From: Pantoea sp. Ap-967
GTDB lineage: Bacteria; Pseudomonadota; Gammaproteobacteria; Pseudomonadales; Pseudomonadaceae
Direction: 5' to 3'
NCBI RefSeq assembly: GCF_011752565.1
Contig: NZ_VWXK01000014.1
Location: 1 to 64,000, forward strand
DNA: 64,000 nucleotides
In this document: piece after piece, positions 55,163 to 64,000 of the stretch
Numbering within the stretch: the first letter of the stretch is position 1
Layout of the letters: the number at the start of each line of letters is the position of its first letter
The notes under the pieces: generated by a model
Told to the model about the DNA's origin: nothing
What the model saw: only the letters and a program-made list of their open reading frames with translations
Database searches by the model: none
Position numbers and translations under genes: made by a program

Positions 55163-55212
55163 AGCCAAGTGCCTGCAGGGGGCTAGATAGTTATGCCTGG
55201 CCCCCCGAGGGC

Positions 55213-57216
55213 TTAGCTGTAGACCCGGCCCAGCAGCTGCCGGTGGCTTTCGAACTGGTCCAGCACATCGCGCACGATCTGCTCAGGCGCAAAGCCCATC
55301 AGGTCGTACTCCTGGCTGCCATCGTGCAGGTACACTTCGGCACGGTAGAAGCGCTGGCGCTCCTGGGGTTCGCCCTCGACCGGCGCCTCGCTCGGCGCGG
55401 CCAGGTAGCCGTCCAGGCTCACTTCGTAAACGAACGGGTTACCCTCGTCCATCATCACCCGCAGGCCCATCATGTTGCGCGACTGGCCAACCCGCGACTC
55501 CACCTCGAAGCCCAGTGCCTGCAGTTGTGCGACAGCGTCCTTGAGCGCAGGGCTGACCTGCTTGTCCATGAAGCGCTGCACCACGGCCTGGGTCGGCTGC
55601 AGTTCCAGCTGGGTCAGGCGCTCGCTGAAGCCGCGGCGGCCACGGGCGGCCAGTTCGGCACGTTCCTGCTCCACCGCCACGTCCTGCTTCATGGCCTTGT
55701 ACAGGCCGAACATGAACAGCACCAGCACCACCGAGAACGGCAGGCCCGCCAGTACCACCATGGTCTGCATGGCTTCGAAGTTACCGGCGAACAGCAGGCC
55801 GATGGTCACCAGGGTGATGATCACCGACCAGAACACCACCATCCAGTGCGGGGCGTCTTCGTCGACCTTGCCGCCTTTGCACGACAGGTTGGCCATCATC
55901 ACCGCGCCGGAGTCGGCCGGGGTGAGGAACAGCACGAAGCCAACGAACACCGCCACGCCGATCACGATCTTCGCGGCTGGGAAGAACTCCAGCAGCTGGT
56001 AGATCGACATCGAGGGCTGTTCCAAGGCGGTCTTGCCCAACTCCACGGCGCCCTGGTTGATCACCAGGTCCAGCGCGGTGTTGCCGAAGATCGACAGCCA
56101 GGCCAGGGTGAAGCCCAGCGGAATCAGCAGCACGCCGCTGACCAACTGGCGCACGGTGCGGCCCTTGGAGATACGGGCAATGAACATACCGACGAACGGG
56201 CCCCAGGAAATCCACCAGGCCCAGTAGAACACGGTCCACAGGCCCAACCAGCGCTCGGATTTGCCGGCCTCGCCTTCGTACACGTAGAGGTCGAAGGTTT
56301 TCAGCACGATGCCGTTGAGGTAGTCACCCACGTTCTGCACCAAGCCGTTGAGCAGGTGCAGGGTGTTGCCGCCCAGCAGCACGAAGATCAGCAGGCCGCT
56401 GAACAGCATGATGTTCAGGTTGGACAGGCGGCGAATGCCGTTCTCCACGCCCGATACCGCGGCCACGGTGGCAACGCCGGCCATCACCAGAATCACCACC
56501 AGCAGGTTGGTCTTGCTGTGGTCCATGCCGAACAGGTATTCCAGGCCAGAGGCCACCTGCATCGAGCCGATGCCCAGGTTGGTCACCAGGCCCAGCAGGG
56601 TCACGAACATGCCGAAGATGTCCACGGCATTGCCCGCAGCACCCTTGACCCAGCGCTCACCCACCAGCGGGTACAGCGCCGAGCGCAGGGCCAGCGGCTG
56701 GTTGTGGCGGTAGGCAAAATAGCCCACGGCCAGGCCCACCAGGGCGTAGATCGCCCAACCATGCAGGCCCCAGTGCAGGAAGGTCAGCTGCAGGCCCTGG
56801 CGCGCGGCCTCAAGGCTGGCAGGGGTGCCCTCGGGTGGGTTGAAGTAGTGGTCCAGCGGCTCGGAGGCGCCGAAATACAGCAGCGAAATACCGATACCGG
56901 AGGAGAACAGCATGCCGGCCCAGGCGCCGTAGCTGAAATCTGGCTGGTCATCCTTGCCGCCAAGCTTGAGCTTGCCGTAGTCGGAGAAGGCCAGGTACAC
57001 GACGAACAGCAGGTAACCGCAGATCACCAGCATGTAGTACCAGCCGAAGGTGCGCGTCAGCCACTTCTGGGCAACGCCCAGCACCTGGCCGGCAGTTTCG
57101 GGGACAGCGATCAGCAAGGCAGTCAGAACGAGGATCATCAGCGCGGAGGTGAAGAACACCACGCGGTTGACCCGTACCCTCTCGGCGGGGGGCTTGGTAA
57201 GTGAGGCAGAACTCAT
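55213..57216 (-). CDS. betT: choline transporter BetT, BCCT family
   Basis: This 667-residue inner-membrane carrier takes up choline driven by proton or sodium gradient. It has about 12 helices and the BCCT signature region with AWWISWGPFVGMFIARISKGRT; the choline-binding tryptophans lie in this helix. The long hydrophilic C-terminal tail (about 510-667) is the part that confers osmosensing in BetT proteins. It is divergent from betIBA. The giant gene follows with no visible terminator. Confidence 0.95.
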   Translation of the reverse strand: MSSASLTKPPAERVRVNRVVFFTSALMILVLTALLIAVPETAGQVLGVAQKWLTRTFGWYYMLVICGYLLFVVYLAFSDYGKLKLGGKDDQPDFSYGAWAGMLFSSGIGISLLYFGASEPLDHYFNPPEGTPASLEAARQGLQLTFLHWGLHGWAIYALVGLAVGYFAYRHNQPLALRSALYPLVGERWVKGAAGNAVDIFGMFVTLLGLVTNLGIGSMQVASGLEYLFGMDHSKTNLLVVILVMAGVATVAAVSGVENGIRRLSNLNIMLFSGLLIFVLLGGNTLHLLNGLVQNVGDYLNGIVLKTFDLYVYEGEAGKSERWLGLWTVFYWAWWISWGPFVGMFIARISKGRTVRQLVSGVLLIPLGFTLAWLSIFGNTALDLVINQGAVELGKTALEQPSMSIYQLLEFFPAAKIVIGVAVFVGFVLFLTPADSGAVMMANLSCKGGKVDEDAPHWMVVFWSVIITLVTIGLLFAGNFEAMQTMVVLAGLPFSVVLVLFMFGLYKAMKQDVAVEQERAELAARGRRGFSERLTQLELQPTQAVVQRFMDKQVSPALKDAVAQLQALGFEVESRVGQSRNMMGLRVMMDEGNPFVYEVSLDGYLAAPSEAPVEGEPQERQRFYRAEVYLHDGSQEYDLMGFAPEQIVRDVLDQFESHRQLLGRVYS

Positions 57217-57604
57217 TGCACGAATGCTCCGGGCAGTACGGCTTGTGGAGGCTAATCAGTCTTTCCCGAGCAATTGGTGGAATATCCCCACTGCATCAGG
57301 TGTTATAAAAGCACCCTGGAAACCGTGATCCCGAATCGATACGTTGCAAAAAACAGACAGGTGGCCTGCTGCAAATGCCGTTACCTCATGCGAGGTGCGC
57401 GCATTCGCCACAGATCACCCCGCCCGCTCCAAGGGCCTGTCGCAGGGCCAGTGGCCGCACGGCAGAATCTGCATTTCGCATCGCTGATGCCCGTCAACGC
57501 CTTGTATTCCGGGGGTTACACGATTTCCTGGGGTGTCAATCCGTGCCTTCTCGACCGCCTGAAAAACTGTCAATGGCACAAATTGTCGCAGAGCTTATTC
57601 TTTA

Positions 57605-57624
57605 TTGATTGAACGTTCAATCAA
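57605..57624. promoter_or_regulatory. BetI operator
   Basis: TTGATTGAACGTTCAATCAA is a perfect 20-bp palindrome whose centre matches known BetI sites. It overlaps the -35 box of the betI promoter. The rest of the 477-bp betT-betI gap shows no gene. Confidence 0.9.
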
Positions 57625-57637
57625 AACAAAATAGACT
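57609..57637 (+). promoter_or_regulatory. sigma-70 promoter of betIBA
   Basis: TTGAAC at 57609 and TAGACT at 57632 are 17 bp apart. The -35 lies inside the BetI palindrome, so repressor and polymerase compete. Predicted start near 57644. Confidence 0.7.
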
Positions 57638-57693
57638 GGCCTTCGCCGAGTCAGCCGCCTGTCGTCTGCTCGCAGGCCTGAGGAGATAGCAAG

Positions 57694-58350
57694 ATGCCCA
57701 AGGTCGGTATGCAACCCATCCGCCGCCAGCAGTTGATCGAAGCCACGTTGCAGGCGGTCGATCAGGTCGGACTGGGGGACGCCAGCATTGCGCTGATTGC
57801 CCGTTTGGCCGGTGTGTCGAACGGCATCATCAGTCACTACTTTCGGGACAAGAACGGCCTGATCGCAGCGACGATGGGTTACATCATGAACATGCTCAAC
57901 GAAGGCGTTCGAGCACGTCGCCAGGCCCTGACGGACGACAGCCCGCGCGCTCACCTGAAAGTGATCATCGAGGGCAACTTCGATGCCAGCCAGGTGAACG
58001 GCCCGGCAATGAAAACCTGGTTGGCCTTCTGGGCTTCCAGCATGCACCAGCCCGATTTGCACAGGTTGCAGCGGATCAACGATCACCGCTTGTATTCAAA
58101 CCTGTGCTGCCAGTTCCGCCGCGCCCTGCCGCTCTACCATGCGCGCAAGGCTGCCCGCGGCCTGGCGGCCCTGATCGACGGCCTGTGGCTGCGTGGTGCC
58201 CTGTCGGGTGATGCATTCGACACCGACCAGGCGATACGGATTGCTAACGAATACATGGATCTACAACTGGCTAAGCAGCACACCCTGGGCACAACCGACC
58301 AGGCTGCTGACCCAACGCGCACAGCCCACGCCAACCCGGCAGGAGCGTGA
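57694..58350 (+). CDS. betI: transcriptional repressor BetI
   Basis: This 218-residue TetR-family repressor of the choline-betaine genes is released by choline. The helix-turn-helix is at about residues 10-55 (RRQQLIEATLQAVDQVG, IALIARLAGVSNGIISHYFRDK), followed by the BetI ligand domain (FWASSMHQPDLHRLQRIN). A tail of about 20 residues rich in Thr, Ala and Pro extends beyond the usual 197. GGAG precedes the ATG. betB follows 38 bases later. Confidence 0.95.
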   Translation: MPKVGMQPIRRQQLIEATLQAVDQVGLGDASIALIARLAGVSNGIISHYFRDKNGLIAATMGYIMNMLNEGVRARRQALTDDSPRAHLKVIIEGNFDASQVNGPAMKTWLAFWASSMHQPDLHRLQRINDHRLYSNLCCQFRRALPLYHARKAARGLAALIDGLWLRGALSGDAFDTDQAIRIANEYMDLQLAKQHTLGTTDQAADPTRTAHANPAGA

Positions 58351-58388
58351 CGCGCAAGCCAACCACACACTGCACTTGCGAGGACACT

Positions 58389-59861
58389 ATGGCCCGTTTC
58401 GGAACGCAAAAACTCTACATTGATGGCGCTTACGTCGACGCTGGCAGCGATGCCACCTTCGAAGCCATCAACCCGGCTACCGGCGAAGTCCTCGCCCACG
58501 TGCAACGTGCCACCGAGGCTGACGTCGAGAAGGCCGTGCAAAGCGCCGAGCGCGGCCAGAAGGTCTGGGCAGCGATGACTGCCATGCAGCGTTCGCGCAT
58601 CCTGCGCCGCGCCGTCGACATCCTGCGCGAGCGCAACGATGAGCTGGCCATGCTGGAAACCCTGGACACCGGCAAGTCGTACTCGGAAACCCGCTACGTC
58701 GACATCGTCACCGGCGCCGACGTGCTGGAATACTACGCAGGCCTGGTGCCGGCCATCGAAGGCGAGCAGATTCCACTGCGCGAATCGTCCTTCGTCTACA
58801 CCCGCCGCGAGCCACTGGGCGTGACCGTGGGTATCGGTGCCTGGAACTACCCGATCCAGATCGCCCTGTGGAAGTCCGCCCCGGCCCTGGCCGCCGGCAA
58901 CGCGATGATCTTCAAGCCGTCGGAAGTCACCTCGCTGACCACCCTGAAACTGGCCGAAATCTACACCGAAGCCGGCCTGCCCAATGGCGTGTTCAACGTA
59001 CTGACCGGCAGCGGCCGCGAAGTCGGCTCCTGGCTGACCGAGCACCCGCGCATCGAGAAAGTGTCCTTCACCGGCGGCACCACCACCGGCAAGAAGGTCA
59101 TGGCCAGCGCCTCGAGCTCGTCGCTCAAGGAAGTGACCATGGAACTGGGCGGCAAGTCGCCGCTGATCATCTGCGCCGACGCCGACCTGGACAAGGCCGC
59201 CGACATCGCCATGATGGCCAACTTCTACAGCTCGGGCCAGGTGTGCACCAACGGCACCCGCGTGTTCATCCCGGCTGAAATGAAGGCGGCCTTCGAGGCC
59301 AAGATCGCCGAGCGCGTTGCCCGCATCCGCGTTGGCAACCCGGAAGACGAGAACACCAACTTCGGCCCGCTGGTCAGCTTCCAGCACATGGAAAGCGTGC
59401 TCGGCTACATCGCCAAGGGCAAAGAAGAAGGTGCCCGCGTGCTGTGCGGCGGCGAGCGCCTGACCGACGGCGCCTTCGCCAACGGTGCGTTCGTGGCCCC
59501 GACCGTGTTCACCGACTGCCGCGACGACATGACCATCGTCAAGGAAGAAATCTTCGGCCCGGTGATGAGCATCCTCACCTATGAAACCGAAGAAGAAGTG
59601 ATCCGCCGCGCCAACGACACCGACTACGGCCTGGCCGCCGGTGTCTGCACCAACGACATTTCCCGCGCCCACCGCATCATCCACCAGCTGGAAGCCGGTA
59701 TCTGCTGGATCAACGCCTGGGGCGAATCGCCGGCGGAAATGCCGGTTGGTGGCTACAAGCAGTCGGGCGTGGGCCGTGAGAACGGCGTCAGCTCGCTGGC
59801 TCAATACACTCGCATCAAGTCGGTCCAGGTCGAGCTGGGCGGCTACAACTCGGTCTTCTAA
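58389..59861 (+). CDS. betB: betaine aldehyde dehydrogenase
   Basis: This 490-residue NAD(P)-dependent enzyme oxidises betaine aldehyde to glycine betaine. The start is the ATG at 58389 (MARFGTQKLYIDGAYVDAG); the frame is open slightly upstream across the betI stop. It has the catalytic Glu in MELGGKSP and the catalytic Cys in SSGQVCTNGTRVF. It is the middle gene of betIBA. Confidence 0.98.
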   Translation: MARFGTQKLYIDGAYVDAGSDATFEAINPATGEVLAHVQRATEADVEKAVQSAERGQKVWAAMTAMQRSRILRRAVDILRERNDELAMLETLDTGKSYSETRYVDIVTGADVLEYYAGLVPAIEGEQIPLRESSFVYTRREPLGVTVGIGAWNYPIQIALWKSAPALAAGNAMIFKPSEVTSLTTLKLAEIYTEAGLPNGVFNVLTGSGREVGSWLTEHPRIEKVSFTGGTTTGKKVMASASSSSLKEVTMELGGKSPLIICADADLDKAADIAMMANFYSSGQVCTNGTRVFIPAEMKAAFEAKIAERVARIRVGNPEDENTNFGPLVSFQHMESVLGYIAKGKEEGARVLCGGERLTDGAFANGAFVAPTVFTDCRDDMTIVKEEIFGPVMSILTYETEEEVIRRANDTDYGLAAGVCTNDISRAHRIIHQLEAGICWINAWGESPAEMPVGGYKQSGVGRENGVSSLAQYTRIKSVQVELGGYNSVF

Positions 59862-59939
59862 GGCCTTGTCACGCCACGCCCGTGCCGCTGCGCACGGGCG
59901 TTCCCGCTCCCTGTTCACCGCCAACACGAGGGTACTTCC

Positions 59940-61637
59940 GTGTCCCAAGAATACGATTACATCATCGTCGGTGCCGGCTCTGCCGGTAACACCCTGGCCA
60001 CCCGCCTGACCGAAGACGCCGGCGTCAGCGTACTGCTGCTCGAAGCCGGTGGCCCCGACTACCGCTTCGACTTCCGCACCCAGATGCCAGCCGCCCTGGC
60101 CTTCCCGCTGCAGGGCCGGCGCTACAACTGGGCCTACGAAACCGACCCAGAGCCGCACATGGACGGCCGCCGCATGGAATGTGGCCGCGGCAAGGGCCTG
60201 GGTGGCTCGTCGCTGATCAACGGCATGTGCTACATCCGCGGCAACGCCATGGACTTCGACGGCTGGGCAGAGCTGCCAGGCCTGGAAGACTGGACCTACC
60301 TGGACTGCCTGCCGTACTTCCGTAAAGCCGAAACCCGCGACATCGGCCCGAACGACTACCACGGCGGCGACGGCCCGGTCAGCGTGGCCACGCCCAAGGC
60401 GGGCAACAACCCGCTGTTCCACGCCATGGTCGAAGCCGGCGTGCAGGCCGGTTACCCACGCACCGAAGACCTCAACGGCTACCAGCAGGAAGGCTTCGGC
60501 CCGATGGACCGTTCGGTGACCAAGAACGGCCGCCGCTCCAGCACCGCCCGCGGTTACCTGGACCAAGCCAAGAAGCGCCCGAACCTGACCATCGTCACCC
60601 ATGCCCTGAGCGACCGCGTGCTGTTCGACGGCAAGCGCGCCGTTGGCGTGACCTACCTGGTTGGCGACAGTGAAGAGCGCGTCGAAGCCCGTGCCCGCAA
60701 GGAAGTGATCGTCAGCTCCGGCGCCATCGCCTCGCCACAGCTGCTGCAGCGCTCCGGCGTTGGCCCACGTGCCCTGCTGGAAAGCCTCGACATCCCGGTA
60801 GTGCACGACCTGCCAGGCGTTGGCGAGAACCTGCAGGACCACCTTGAGCTGTACCTGCAGTACGCCTGCACCCAGCCGGTGTCGCTGTACCCGTCGCTGC
60901 TGTGGTGGAACCAGCCGGCCATTGGCGCCGAGTGGATGTTCAACGGCACCGGCATCGGCGCCAGCAACCAGTTCGAGGCCGGTGGCTTCATCCGCACCCG
61001 CCCTGAATTCGAGTGGCCGAACATCCAGTACCACTTCCTGCCGGTGGCCATCAATTACAACGGCTCCAACGGCGTGAAGGAACACGGCTTCCAGGCGCAC
61101 ATGGGCTCGATGCGTTCGCCAAGCCGCGGGCGTATCCAGGCCAAGTCGAAGAACCCGCGCCAGCACCCGAGCATTCTGTTCAACTACATGGCCACCGAGC
61201 AGGACTGGCAGGAATTCCGTGACGGCATCCGCCTGACCCGCGAAATCATGGCCCAGCCGGCGCTGGACCCGTACCGTGGCCGCGAGATCAGCCCGGGCGA
61301 GCACGTGCAAACCGACGAGGAACTGGACAAGTTCATCCGCGAGCACGCCGAAACCGCGTTCCACCCGTCCTGCTCGTGCAAGATGGGCACCGACGACATG
61401 GCGGTGGTCGATGGCGAAGGCCGCGTGCACGGCATGAAGGGCCTGCGTGTGGTGGATGCGTCGATCATGCCGATCATCATCACCGGCAACCTCAACGCCA
61501 CCACGATCATGATCGCCGAGAAAATCTCGGACAAGATCCGTGGCCGCAAGCCATTGGCACGCAGCACGGCCAAGTACTACGTGGCCAACGGTGCACCGGT
61601 GAAGGGCAAGGCGATGCGTGAGGTGAAGCAGGCGTAA
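59940..61637 (+). CDS. betA: choline dehydrogenase
   Basis: This 565-residue FAD enzyme of the GMC family oxidises choline to betaine aldehyde at the membrane. It starts with GTG at 59940 (MSQEYDYIIVGAGSAGNTLATRL, the FAD-binding motif). GMC signatures GRGKGLGGSSLINGMCYIRGNA and SSGAIASPQLLQRSGVGP follow, and the catalytic His lies in FHPSCSCKMG and the following NLNATT region. It is the last gene of betIBA. Confidence 0.98.
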   Translation: MSQEYDYIIVGAGSAGNTLATRLTEDAGVSVLLLEAGGPDYRFDFRTQMPAALAFPLQGRRYNWAYETDPEPHMDGRRMECGRGKGLGGSSLINGMCYIRGNAMDFDGWAELPGLEDWTYLDCLPYFRKAETRDIGPNDYHGGDGPVSVATPKAGNNPLFHAMVEAGVQAGYPRTEDLNGYQQEGFGPMDRSVTKNGRRSSTARGYLDQAKKRPNLTIVTHALSDRVLFDGKRAVGVTYLVGDSEERVEARARKEVIVSSGAIASPQLLQRSGVGPRALLESLDIPVVHDLPGVGENLQDHLELYLQYACTQPVSLYPSLLWWNQPAIGAEWMFNGTGIGASNQFEAGGFIRTRPEFEWPNIQYHFLPVAINYNGSNGVKEHGFQAHMGSMRSPSRGRIQAKSKNPRQHPSILFNYMATEQDWQEFRDGIRLTREIMAQPALDPYRGREISPGEHVQTDEELDKFIREHAETAFHPSCSCKMGTDDMAVVDGEGRVHGMKGLRVVDASIMPIIITGNLNATTIMIAEKISDKIRGRKPLARSTAKYYVANGAPVKGKAMREVKQA

Positions 61638-61645
61638 GCCTGACC

Positions 61646-61726
61646 TGGCCTTTTCGCGAGCTTCGCTCGCTCCTACCGGGCCTGCGTCAATCCCGTAGGA
61701 GCGAGCAAAGCTCGCGAACAGGCCCT
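61646..61726. repeat. REP pair (GCGAGC/GCTCGC class)
   Basis: TTCGCGAGCTTCGCTCGCTC faces its inverse at about 61696, just after betA. Confidence 0.85.
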
Positions 61727-61741
61727 CCCGCGCAGCACAAG

Positions 61742-61771
61742 AAAAGGCACCCACCGCGGTGCCTTTTTTTC
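61742..61771 (+). terminator. intrinsic terminator of betIBA
   Basis: AAAAGGCACC-CACCGC-GGTGCCTTTT followed by more T, a perfect 10-bp stem. Confidence 0.92.
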
Positions 61772-61897
61772 ATCTGCAGAAACGCTTTACATGCTGCCAA
61801 TTCATCAGGTTAGAATCGATTGGCACGCGACTTGCCATGTCAAAAGCGAAAGCCAATTGGCCAAGTCCCTTTCCCGCGCCACCCGGAGTACCTGCCC

Positions 61898-63640
61898 TTG
61901 GATGCCAGCACCATCAACAGCCTGTTCCTGATCGGCGCATTGCTGGTGGGTGCAAGTATTCTGGTCAGCTCGCTGTCCTCGCGCCTGGGCATCCCGATCC
62001 TGGTCATCATCCTCGCCGTGGGCATGGTCGCCGGTGTCGATGGTGGCGGCATCATCTTCAACAACTACCCCACCGCCTACCTGGTGGGCAACCTGGCACT
62101 GGCGGTCATCCTGCTCGACGGCGGCCTGCGCACACGGGTGGCAAGTTTCCGCGTGGCCCTGTGGCCGGCCCTGTCGCTGGCCACGGTGGGGGTGATGATC
62201 ACCACCGCGCTGACCGGCCTGGTGGCCGCCTGGCTGTTCAACCTGAGCCTGATCCAGGGCCTGCTGATCGGCGCCATCGTCGGCTCCACCGACGCAGCGG
62301 CCGTGTTCTCGCTGCTGGGCGGCAAGGGCCTGAACGAGCGGGTAACCGCCACCCTGGAAATCGAGTCGGGCAGCAACGACCCGATGGCCGTGTTCCTCAC
62401 CGTCACCCTGATCGACATGATCGCCAGCGGCCAGACCGGCCTGCACTGGAGCCTGCTCACCCACCTGGTCCGCGAGTTCGGCATCGGCAGCCTGCTGGGC
62501 CTGGGTGGCGGCTGGCTGATGCTGCAACTGGTCAACCGCATCAACCTGGCCGGTGGCCTGTACCCGATCCTGGTGGTGGCCGGCGGCCTGGTGGTGTTCT
62601 CGCTGACCAACGCCCTGCACGGCAGCGGCTTCCTCGCCGTGTACCTGTGCGGCCTGGTGCTGGGCAACAAGCCGATCCGCAGCCGCCACGGCATCCTGCA
62701 CATGCTCGACGGCATGGCCTGGCTGGCCCAGATCGGCATGTTCCTGGTGCTGGGGCTGCTGGTCACGCCCCACGACCTGCTGCCCATCGCCCTGCCGGCG
62801 CTGGGCCTGGCCCTGTGGATGATCCTGGTGGCACGGCCGCTGTCGGTGGTGGCCGCCTTGCTGCCGTTCAAGGCCTTCCATGGCCGCGAGAAGGGCTTCA
62901 TTTCCTGGGTTGGCCTGCGCGGGGCGGTGCCGATCATCCTCGCGGTGTTCCCGCTGATGGCCGGGCTGCCCGACGCCCAGCTGTTCTTCAACCTGGCGTT
63001 CTTCATCGTGCTGGTGTCGCTGCTGGTGCAGGGCACCAGCCTGCCGTGGATGGCCAAGCTGCTGAAAGTGACCGTGCCGCCGGACCCGGCGCCGATTTCC
63101 CGCTCTGCGCTTGAGGTGCACATCACCAGCGAGTGGGAGCTGTTCGTCTACCGCCTGGGCGCGGAAAAGTGGTGCATCGGCGCCGCCCTGCGCGAACTGA
63201 AGATGCCCGAAGGCACGCGCATCGCCGCGCTGTTTCGCGGTGAGCAACTGCTGCACCCCTCCGGCAGTACCGTGCTGGAAGTGGGCGACATGCTCTGCGT
63301 GATCGGCCATGAACACAACCTGCCGGCCCTGGGCAAACTGTTCAGCCAGGCGCCGCAACGTGGCCTGGACCTGCGCTTCTTCGGCGACTTCGTGCTCGAA
63401 GGCGATGCCGAGCTGGGCGCGGTGGCAGCACTTTATGGCCTGAAACTCGATGGTCTGGACGCGAAAATGCCGCTGGCGCAGTTCATCCGACAAAAGGTCG
63501 GAGGCGCTCCAGTAGTAGGTGACCAGGTCGAATGGCATGGCACGATCTGGACCGTGGCGACCATGGACGGGAACAAGATCCAGAAAGTGGGCGTCAGATT
63601 CCCCGAAGGAACGCGACCCGGACCAGGATTGTTCCTCTAA
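61898..63640 (+). CDS. cvrA: potassium/proton antiporter (CvrA/NhaP2 type)
   Basis: This protein has 580 residues from a TTG at 61898 (MDASTINSLFLIGALLVG) with GGAG 9 bases upstream; an earlier in-frame ATG would add a hydrophilic stretch out of keeping with the family. Twelve or so helices of the CPA1 fold (IVGSTDAAAVFSLLGGK, ESGSNDPMAVFLTV with the ion-binding Asp) span to about 390. A cytosolic TrkA-C-like part (SEWELFVYRLGAEKWCIGAAL) and a CorC/HlyC-like end follow. It exports K+ for H+ and helps control volume. Confidence 0.92.
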   Translation: MDASTINSLFLIGALLVGASILVSSLSSRLGIPILVIILAVGMVAGVDGGGIIFNNYPTAYLVGNLALAVILLDGGLRTRVASFRVALWPALSLATVGVMITTALTGLVAAWLFNLSLIQGLLIGAIVGSTDAAAVFSLLGGKGLNERVTATLEIESGSNDPMAVFLTVTLIDMIASGQTGLHWSLLTHLVREFGIGSLLGLGGGWLMLQLVNRINLAGGLYPILVVAGGLVVFSLTNALHGSGFLAVYLCGLVLGNKPIRSRHGILHMLDGMAWLAQIGMFLVLGLLVTPHDLLPIALPALGLALWMILVARPLSVVAALLPFKAFHGREKGFISWVGLRGAVPIILAVFPLMAGLPDAQLFFNLAFFIVLVSLLVQGTSLPWMAKLLKVTVPPDPAPISRSALEVHITSEWELFVYRLGAEKWCIGAALRELKMPEGTRIAALFRGEQLLHPSGSTVLEVGDMLCVIGHEHNLPALGKLFSQAPQRGLDLRFFGDFVLEGDAELGAVAALYGLKLDGLDAKMPLAQFIRQKVGGAPVVGDQVEWHGTIWTVATMDGNKIQKVGVRFPEGTRPGPGLFL

Positions 63641-63674
63641 ACTGCGTTTTCGCCCGATCCTAAGTAGTCTGCCT

Positions 63675-64000
63675 ATGTCCCTGCGCGTGCACCTTCGCGC
63701 AGCCCTGCTCGGGCTGTGCCTGTCCCTCTCTTTTGCCGCCACCGCGGCAGAAGCCCCGACCACCGCCAGCATCCAGAACAGCCTCGACAAGATCGCCGAG
63801 CGCAAGCTGCCCGAAGCCGACCAGAAGGCCCTGCAGCAGGTGCTTGAACAGACCTTGGCGCTGCTGGCCAGCAAGGATGACAGCGACAGCAAGCTGGCCG
63901 CGCTCAAGCAGCAACTGGCCAGCGCCCCCAAGGAAACCACCGACAGCCAGAAGGAACTGGCCAAGCTCAAGGACAGCAAGCCGCAACCGGTGGCCCAGCG
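63675..64000 (+). CDS. mechanosensitive ion channel (MscS/MscK-like), N-terminal part only
   Basis: The gene is open from the ATG at 63675 to the window end: 108 codons are seen. A signal peptide (MSLRVHLRAALLGLCLSLSFAATAAEA) is followed by a hydrophilic Lys/Gln/Ala-rich segment (SIQNSLDKIAERKLPEADQKALQQ) that looks like the periplasmic coiled coil of large MscS/KefA-type channels. The family call leans on gene order in P. putida; the channel domain is beyond the edge. Confidence 0.55.
   Translation, partial: MSLRVHLRAALLGLCLSLSFAATAAEAPTTASIQNSLDKIAERKLPEADQKALQQVLEQTLALLASKDDSDSKLAALKQQLASAPKETTDSQKELAKLKDSKPQPVAQ

Noticed and set aside
58134..61754. 1206-codon open frame on the minus strand opposite betB and betA
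   Set aside because: Shadow of two certain genes; composition rich in His, Gln, Ala and Val as expected for an antisense frame.
61805..63979. 724-codon open frame on the minus strand opposite cvrA
   Set aside because: Antisense shadow; His/Gln-rich low-complexity composition and no ribosome site.

Overview
The window reads as chromosome of a Pseudomonas putida-group bacterium. GC content is high, REP stem-loops of the P. putida type (core GCTCCTAC) recur at 14 places, and the gene order (opgGH, dtd-pip, hut, fbp, glgP, typA, thiI, glnA, ntrBC, secB-grxC, gpmI-envC-ctpA, betT/betIBA, cvrA) is the one I recall from that group. Nearly all genes are intact. No tRNA, rRNA, prophage or CRISPR array is visible.

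Layout. 1-120: the end of an IS481-like insertion sequence cut by the window edge. 179-2747: a polar amino-acid ABC transporter. 2994-7296: opgGH for periplasmic glucans. 7560-8965: pip-dtd. 9116-14611: an 1831-residue protein with a DUF6543-like N-terminal part, leucine-rich repeats and a C-terminal NEL-type E3 ubiquitin ligase domain with a CxD motif. 14720-24725: the histidine utilisation cluster (hutG, hutI, hutT, hutH, hutU, hutD, hutC, divergent hutF), with HutC-type operators at 21627 and 23316. 24806-27745: two lipoproteins and a dCache chemoreceptor. 27866-32139: a DUF924 protein, fbp and glgP. 32326-33744: a YkgJ-type protein, a candidate small RNA, a decayed AT-rich stretch and a DUF3077-type gene behind a switch-like leader.

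34084-37487: typA and thiI. 38045-42343: the nitrogen-control block glnA, ntrB, ntrC. glnA has a sigma-54 promoter with two NtrC sites near -108 and -139, ntrB has its own sigma-54 promoter, and ntrC is followed by a sigma-54-driven RNA gene with two copies of one stem-loop, matching nrsZ. 42724-44980: a small membrane protein, trmL, secB, grxC and a rhodanese-fold protein. 45187-50457: gpmI, envC, ctpA and a divergent polysaccharide deacetylase. 50486-55120: a second giant toxin-like protein (1544 aa) downstream of betT. 55213-61637: betT and betIBA with a perfect BetI-type palindrome. 61898-end: a K+/H+ antiporter and the start of an MscS-type channel.

Themes. The region joins nitrogen scavenging (histidine catabolism, glutamine synthetase, NtrBC and its RNA) with osmotic adaptation (periplasmic glucans, choline to betaine, cation antiport, mechanosensitive channel). 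The accessory parts most worth attention are the two giant toxin-like proteins, the DUF3077 leader whose pairing can hide the ribosome site, the NtrC-linked double stem-loop RNA, and the REP stem-loops whose inner stems co-vary.
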